Shown piece after piece: positions 31,641-35,724 of a stretch of DNA of 35,724 nt (the stretch's first letter is position 1; every line of letters begins with the position of its first letter). Below the pieces are notes generated by a model, which saw only the letters and a list, made by a program, of their open reading frames with translations, had not been told where the DNA came from and ran no database searches. The position numbers and the translations under genes were made by a program. Source of the stretch: CAYVQU01 sp964453155 (GTDB lineage: Bacteria > Chloroflexota > Anaerolineae > Anaerolineales > UBA11858); contig CAYVQU010000039.1 in NCBI GenBank assembly GCA_964453155.1, positions 1 to 35,724 on the forward strand, in the 5' to 3' direction.

Positions 31641-32831
31641 TTACCTCATCACAAATTGAATCCGGCGGTTGTAGAGATTGAGCACGAACGACGTGAGCAA
31701 ACTCAGGGACAGATAAGTCAGCATCACCAACGCAAAGACGGGAACGGCCCGCCCGGCCTGGTTAATGGCGATCTTGCCAACGCTGAAAACTTCCTGAAAT
31801 CCGATGGCCAATGCCAGGCTGGAGTTTTTCGTCAGGTTGAGATATTGGCTGATCATGGGGGGGATGATGACTCTTAGGGCCTGCGGCATGATGACCAGGC
31901 TCAAAACCTGGGTGGTGCCCAATCCCACGGCCCGGGCAGCTTCTATCTGACCCTTGTCCACAGCCTGGATCCCGGCCCGAACGACCTCGGCGATGAAGGC
32001 GGCGGTATACAAACTCAAGCCCAAGAAGAGGGCCGTAAACTCAGGCGTCAGCCGGAGCCCCCCTTGGAAGTTGAACCCCTCCAAAACCGGGGTATCAATT
32101 TGGAACGGCGTCCCGGAGAGCAGCCAACCCACCAGCGGGAAGACGATCAAAATCCCCAGGCTGATCTGTCCATAATAAGTTTCTTGGCCTGTCACGGCCC
32201 GGCGAGAACGTAAAATGCTATAAACAATTATTGCGAGAATGATTCCCACCACCGCAGCGATCACGAACGGGGTCCCTGTCTCCGTCAGCCGCGGCCAGGT
32301 GAGATAGAAACCGCGTTTATTGATGTAAACCGGTCCCGGCCATGTAACCGAATCAGCCACCTGGGGTAAATTTGTAAACACGGCAAAATACCAGATAAAG
32401 AGCAGCACCAATAGGGGGATGTTGCGGTGGAACTCGATGAAAGCCAGCGCCAAACGGCTCAGCAGCCAGTTGGATGAGAGCCGGGCCAGAGCAACGAGGG
32501 TTCCCACAATTGTGGCCGTGATAACCCCGGTGACAGATACCACCAAGGTGTTGACCAACCCGACCATGAATGCCCGGCCAAATGTCATCGAGGGTTCGTA
32601 CTCGATCGGGGGATTGCTGATCGGGAACCCGGCGGCTTCTCGAAGAAAACCGAAGCTCAGGGTCATATTACGATCTTGGGCCGCCTGCAAAAAGTTGAGC
32701 GTGGCCCAGACCAAAAAACCAATAATCACCACCGCCGAGACGATCTGGGCTATGGCCTGCAACACCCGCTCGTCCCGGTAGAAGGGAATACTGGATTTGT
32801 ATTCAATAGAAGGCTGATCGTTCGCCATCAT
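31641..32831 (-). CDS. aapQ: General L-amino acid ABC transporter permease AapQ
   Basis: This 396-residue permease, partner of AapM, has eight or so helices. A large periplasmic/hydrophilic insertion (about 150-190) is usual in AapQ. The ATPase-contact loop is EAARAVGLGTTQVLSLVIMP. Two adjacent ATGs (32831 and 32828) could start it; the AAGGA site fits the second slightly better. It is separated from aapJ by 218 nt that hold a palindrome and a strong hairpin, as often seen when the binding protein is made in excess over the membrane parts. Confidence 0.93.
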   Translation of the reverse strand: MMANDQPSIEYKSSIPFYRDERVLQAIAQIVSAVVIIGFLVWATLNFLQAAQDRNMTLSFGFLREAAGFPISNPPIEYEPSMTFGRAFMVGLVNTLVVSVTGVITATIVGTLVALARLSSNWLLSRLALAFIEFHRNIPLLVLLFIWYFAVFTNLPQVADSVTWPGPVYINKRGFYLTWPRLTETGTPFVIAAVVGIILAIIVYSILRSRRAVTGQETYYGQISLGILIVFPLVGWLLSGTPFQIDTPVLEGFNFQGGLRLTPEFTALFLGLSLYTAAFIAEVVRAGIQAVDKGQIEAARAVGLGTTQVLSLVIMPQALRVIIPPMISQYLNLTKNSSLALAIGFQEVFSVGKIAINQAGRAVPVFALVMLTYLSLSLLTSFVLNLYNRRIQFVMR

Positions 32832-32897
32832 GTCCTTCCTTCTTATTTTATTTGTACGCGAATTTCACGGATGACACGGATTTTTTGGTGTGGAAAA

Positions 32898-32962
32898 TCA
32901 CCACAAAGGACACAAAGGTACCCGAAGCTTTTGCTGTGTGTCTCTTGGTGTTCTTTGTGGTT
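32898..32962. repeat. Palindrome, CACGAAG/CACAAAG word family, third copy
   Basis: The left arm (ACCACAAAGGACACAAAGG) and the right arm (TCTCTTGGTGTTCTTTGTGGTT) are complementary word chains. CGCGAATTTCACGGATGACA-type words precede it (about 32860-32880). It lies between aapJ and aapQ. Confidence 0.8.
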
Positions 32963-32996
32963 ATTACGATCATCCGGGTTTAGTCTATTCATGCAA

Positions 32997-33022
32997 GGAT
33001 GCGGTCGCAAGCGACCGCATCC
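32997..33022 (-). terminator. Hairpin between aapJ and aapQ (attenuator)
   Basis: GGATGCGGTCGC (32997-33008) and GCGACCGCATCC (33011-33022) form a perfect 12-bp stem with an AA loop, 28 nt beyond the aapJ stop. There is no strong T tract. It probably stabilises or partly terminates the aapJ message. Confidence 0.65.
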
Positions 33023-33049
33023 TATTTCAGACATATTTAGAGTGTGAAT

Positions 33050-34138
33050 TTACTTAACCGGCGGGGCGTAGAGCAAACCACCGTTGGTCCACAGCTCGTT
33101 GGGGCCGCGGGGCAGGGTGAAGGCAATGCCATCAGGACCCATGTAGCGATTGTACATCTCGCCGTAGTTACCGACCGCGCCAATGGCCTTCGCCAGGGCG
33201 TCGGCTTCGAGGCCGAGGTCGGAGTAACCCCAGTCACCCTCTTGACCGAGCAGGCGCAGGACGTTGATATTGTCGGAGCTCTTCATCTCTTCAACATTGC
33301 CCTGAGTCACGCCCAACTCTTCGGCATTGATCAACGCGAAGACGACCAATTTGACGGTGTCGAACCAGGCGTCATCGCCGTGAGGCACGGCCGGGGTGAG
33401 CGGTTCTTTTGAAATGGTGATATCGAGGATGATATGGCCATCAGGATCGGCAAACCCACTGCGAACCGCGGCCAACTGGGACTTGTCACTGGTGGTGATG
33501 TCGCAGCGGCCCTCTTCGTAAGCGCCATAAACAGCGGCGGATTCTTCGAAGATCACGGCTTCATATTCCATCCCGTTCTGGCGGAAGAAGTCGGCCAGGT
33601 TCTGCTCGGTGGTGGTCCCACTGGTCACACAGACGGTCGCGCCATCAAACTCGCTGGTGTCGGTGATCCCGCTGGCTTTGCTGATCATGAAACCCTGACC
33701 ATCATAGAACATGACGGCAGTGAAGTTGCCCCATTGGGCATCACGGCTGGCCGTCCAGGTCACGTTACGGGAGAGAATATCCACCTCTGCGGTCTGGAGG
33801 GCGGGGCCCCGATCGGCGGCGGTGAGGGGCACAACTTCGATGGCGTCGGCGTCACCTAAAACAGCCGCGGCGACGGCCCGGCAGAAGTCGATATCGAAGC
33901 CATAATTGTTACCGGAATCATCCAGCATACCAAAACCGGCCAAATCAGTCCGGCCACCACAGACAACCTTACCGCGCTCTTTGACCCGCGCCATAATGCC
34001 GCCCATTGATTCTTCCATGGGTTTTTCTTCCATGGCTTCTTCAGCGGGAGCAGCTTCCTCAGCGGGAGCCGCGCAAGCGGTCAGAGCGAGGGCAAAGATC
34101 ATTAAAACGGCCAAAATTGGGAATAATTTTCGTAACAT
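33050..34138 (-). CDS. aapJ: General L-amino acid ABC transporter binding protein AapJ
   Basis: This 362-residue exported lipoprotein captures amino acids for the importer. The lipobox ends at Cys22 (LALTAC). A linker of Ala/Pro/Glu repeats (about 23-45) tethers it to the outer face of the membrane. The binding domain begins at RGKVVCGGRTDLAGF and includes SRNVTWTASRDAQWG, close to the AapJ/BztA pattern. A perfect AAGGAGG lies 4-5 nt before the ATG, so strong expression is likely. It is the first gene of the operon. Confidence 0.95.
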   Translation of the reverse strand: MLRKLFPILAVLMIFALALTACAAPAEEAAPAEEAMEEKPMEESMGGIMARVKERGKVVCGGRTDLAGFGMLDDSGNNYGFDIDFCRAVAAAVLGDADAIEVVPLTAADRGPALQTAEVDILSRNVTWTASRDAQWGNFTAVMFYDGQGFMISKASGITDTSEFDGATVCVTSGTTTEQNLADFFRQNGMEYEAVIFEESAAVYGAYEEGRCDITTSDKSQLAAVRSGFADPDGHIILDITISKEPLTPAVPHGDDAWFDTVKLVVFALINAEELGVTQGNVEEMKSSDNINVLRLLGQEGDWGYSDLGLEADALAKAIGAVGNYGEMYNRYMGPDGIAFTLPRGPNELWTNGGLLYAPPVK

Positions 34139-34221
34139 CTGTTCCTCCTTATGGAAATTATCGTTACGGGCTAGACGGTCTTGGTCTGAGTTTTGATCAG
34201 CTACTTAACCTTCTAGCAAGG

Positions 34222-34273
34222 GCAAATTTCGGTTTGAACTTGAACGTTTTACAACGCTTTACCCGAAATTTGC
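34222..34273. repeat. GCAAATTTCGG dyad upstream of aapJ
   Basis: GCAAATTTCGG (34222-34232) and CCGAAATTTGC (34263-34273) are perfect 11-bp complements with a 30-nt centre, 84 nt or more before the aapJ start. It shares arms with 25820-25873. It could be an operator or a leader hairpin. Confidence 0.6.
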
Positions 34274-34464
34274 GGTTTAGATTAGGACTTAAATATTATG
34301 ATTGATGGATTACTCCAATAATCACCTCCTAAAACATTACTTAATTTTTCGACGATAGGGGTATTGAAAAACGCTCATCCATTATAGATGAAAGGAATTG
34401 CCCCCGCAAGCGATTTTCGTAGTATATGGGTGGTTTTTCTGAAATTTTTACGCTTATTTGGATA

Positions 34465-34482
34465 GCTCTTCGCGAAAAGAGC
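34465..34482 (+). terminator. GCTCTT/AAGAGC hairpin with T-rich tail
   Basis: A 6-bp stem GCTCTT/AAGAGC with a CGCGAA loop is followed by ATTTTTATTGTTTTT on the plus strand. It looks like an intrinsic terminator for plus-strand transcripts, yet no plus-strand gene is seen upstream. It may block antisense transcription or be a remnant. Confidence 0.5.
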
Positions 34483-34615
34483 ATTTTTATTGTTTTTATC
34501 CAGATCTATAAATGTTTTGTAAGTGTGTGGCAGGTTGTCCAGCAAGAATGGAATAGTTTAATTTACCAACACACTTGAACAGAAAATATTTTCTCCACAC
34601 CTAAAACTATTTCTC

Positions 34616-35724
34616 TTATATTATTGGCCCACCACCTAAAATTTGATCAATAGATAAATTTGAATCCAAGTCTGGCCAAAAAAGGGACTTAGCTTGACTT
34701 TGCAATTGCACATTTTCAAGAATACTTTGAGGTTGATTGATCAAAAATGGTATTTGGTTGATGGGAAGAAAAACGATGCGTGTGTTACTAAAAGAAACGA
34801 TTATGTCAGAAGATGTAATCTCATAATTTTGGATAATTACATTTCGTAAACGACCATAAGACAATTTTCTCCCATTGAGAAAGATGTAAAGATAACCAGC
34901 GAAACCCAATAAAAACTCATTCGTCTCTGCAAAAATATCTTTTAACCTTCCGGCTTGTTCAGTTCCTGCAAAGCTGCTTATCAGGAGGGAGATTGCGGCC
35001 ATTGCCAAAATAGTCAAGAACCAGGTACTTAAAATTATAGGAATAGAAATTTTCTTAAACCGCGGATAAAAATTTAAACACACGCCGACTAAACCACAAG
35101 CACTACCCACAATCAAGAGATAATCCGTTGTTTTTTGAAGTATGCCAATATTATGGAAGGTTAATTCATTCTGATAATTGATTTCTCGGAAACTTGCCGG
35201 TGTTTGAAATCCAAATAAATATTGCCCCCAAGCAATTTCTTCCATCGCAATAAAAATCATCCCCAAAGAAATTACAACGTAAAATCTTATCACCATAGAT
35301 TTCTCAGCCCAACGTCTGGCTTGGAACACTAATGAAATACCATGAAAACCCCCAATTAGAAAAAACAAAAAGGAGAAAAATTCAATAATGTTATTCTCTC
35401 CAAGCAACATTATTGAAACAGAGTGAGTTCCTATAATTTTCCACAAAATGGAGATAACTAAAATCAGCGTAATTGGGGTGCCGAGAATTAACTTTACAAA
35501 TACGGAATTTAGTTCAAATTTAAATATAGCAGTTGATATGGTAAATTCATTTTTTTTCAGAATCGAATGATCCCCATAATCATAATTCCATAAAAATCTG
35601 ATCAGAAGTAAAAAAATAACGAAAAACCAAATACAGATAGGCGCAATACGAATGAAGAATGCTTGTAAATATTGGTTATAAACGTAAGGCGGGACAAAAT
35701 GGCAAAATGATGTAGTAGCAGAAT
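34616..35724 (-). CDS. Multi-pass membrane protein with EEIAWGQ motif, 5' partial
   Basis: The frame is open from its stop at 34616 to the window edge with no stop and no ATG in the part beyond 35446, so the start lies outside. At least 369 residues are visible. The part nearest the edge has hydrophobic segments (IRIAPICIWFFVIFLLLIRF, then GTPITLILVISILWKI). Several more helices follow, and then a hydrophilic C-terminus of about 90 residues. A conserved-looking loop reads MEEIAWGQYLFGFQTP, followed by INYQNELTFHN; I know this motif from uncharacterised membrane proteins and no function is assigned. The gene is visibly richer in A and T than its neighbours, which suggests transfer. Confidence 0.7.
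   Translation of the reverse strand, partial: SATTSFCHFVPPYVYNQYLQAFFIRIAPICIWFFVIFLLLIRFLWNYDYGDHSILKKNEFTISTAIFKFELNSVFVKLILGTPITLILVISILWKIIGTHSVSIMLLGENNIIEFFSFLFFLIGGFHGISLVFQARRWAEKSMVIRFYVVISLGMIFIAMEEIAWGQYLFGFQTPASFREINYQNELTFHNIGILQKTTDYLLIVGSACGLVGVCLNFYPRFKKISIPIILSTWFLTILAMAAISLLISSFAGTEQAGRLKDIFAETNEFLLGFAGYLYIFLNGRKLSYGRLRNVIIQNYEITSSDIIVSFSNTRIVFLPINQIPFLINQPQSILENVQLQSQAKSLFWPDLDSNLSIDQILGGGPII

Larger units (their letters stand above)
34139..34615. other. AT-rich gap upstream of aapJ
   Basis: No gene is evident. The aapJ promoter and any control sites must lie in the right-hand part. Visible items are the AAGGAGG ribosome site of aapJ, the dyad at 34222-34273, and a hairpin with a T-rich tail at 34465-34482. 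Base composition turns clearly AT-rich here and stays so to the window edge. Confidence 0.6.

Overview
The window looks like a chromosomal segment of a Chloroflexota bacterium, probably Anaerolineae or a close relative. This is an inference from gene content: an AapJQMP-type amino-acid transporter with an alanine/glutamate-rich lipoprotein linker, a secreted trypsin-like protease ending in a VFIPLVIR-type tail, DUF2089/SHOCT-like/DUF4097 genes, and a stand-alone four-helix-bundle S23 gene. Intergenic spaces are full of imperfect palindromes built from short degenerate words. I see no rRNA, tRNA, CRISPR array, transposase or phage gene.

Layout. 1-1.8 kb: end of a GGDEF protein and a frameshifted MFS gene (minus strand). 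1.9-11.4 kb (plus): a catabolic and transport block. It holds 1-pyrroline-5-carboxylate dehydrogenase, a two-subunit CoA-transferase split by an S23-type gene, a CPBP membrane protease, a DmpA-like peptidase, an L-lactate permease, a cyclase-family hydrolase, an FMN split-barrel protein and a 57-residue membrane protein. 11.5-13 kb (minus): a nitronate monooxygenase-like flavoprotein. 13.4-16.4 kb: two exported proteases. 16.5-22.7 kb: a NarL-type sensor kinase and, 2.7 kb later, a NarL-type response regulator. Between them lie a methyltransferase, a divergent DAHP synthase and a C_GCAxxG_C_C redox protein with an in-frame UGA; a thiolase follows. 23.2-27.3 kb: a set of five genes behind a strong sigma-70-like promoter, all carrying the same short helical hairpin (SHOCT-like/DUF2089 C-terminal type), two of them fused to DUF4097-like beta repeats. 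27.6-29.5 kb: an MFS exporter and a GNAT acetyltransferase. 29.6-34.1 kb (minus): aapJ-aapQ-aapM-aapP. 34.6 kb to the end (minus): a visibly AT-rich gene for a multi-pass membrane protein that runs off the window.

How the genes fit together. The amino-acid importer, P5C dehydrogenase, CoA-transferase, thiolase and lactate permease suit a heterotroph living on amino acids and organic acids, and the two exported proteases could supply peptides. The SHOCT-like/DUF4097 set resembles in parts the YvlB/LiaX envelope-stress proteins of Firmicutes, so an envelope-stress role is a reasonable guess.

Most notable: (1) the in-frame TGA exactly where the first conserved Cys of a C_GCAxxG_C_C protein should be, followed by a possible bacterial SECIS hairpin; (2) the five-gene shared-hairpin operon; (3) the S23 gene, flanked by complementary arms, wedged between two CoA-transferase subunits; (4) many families of word-built palindromes between genes, one nest holding three of them.
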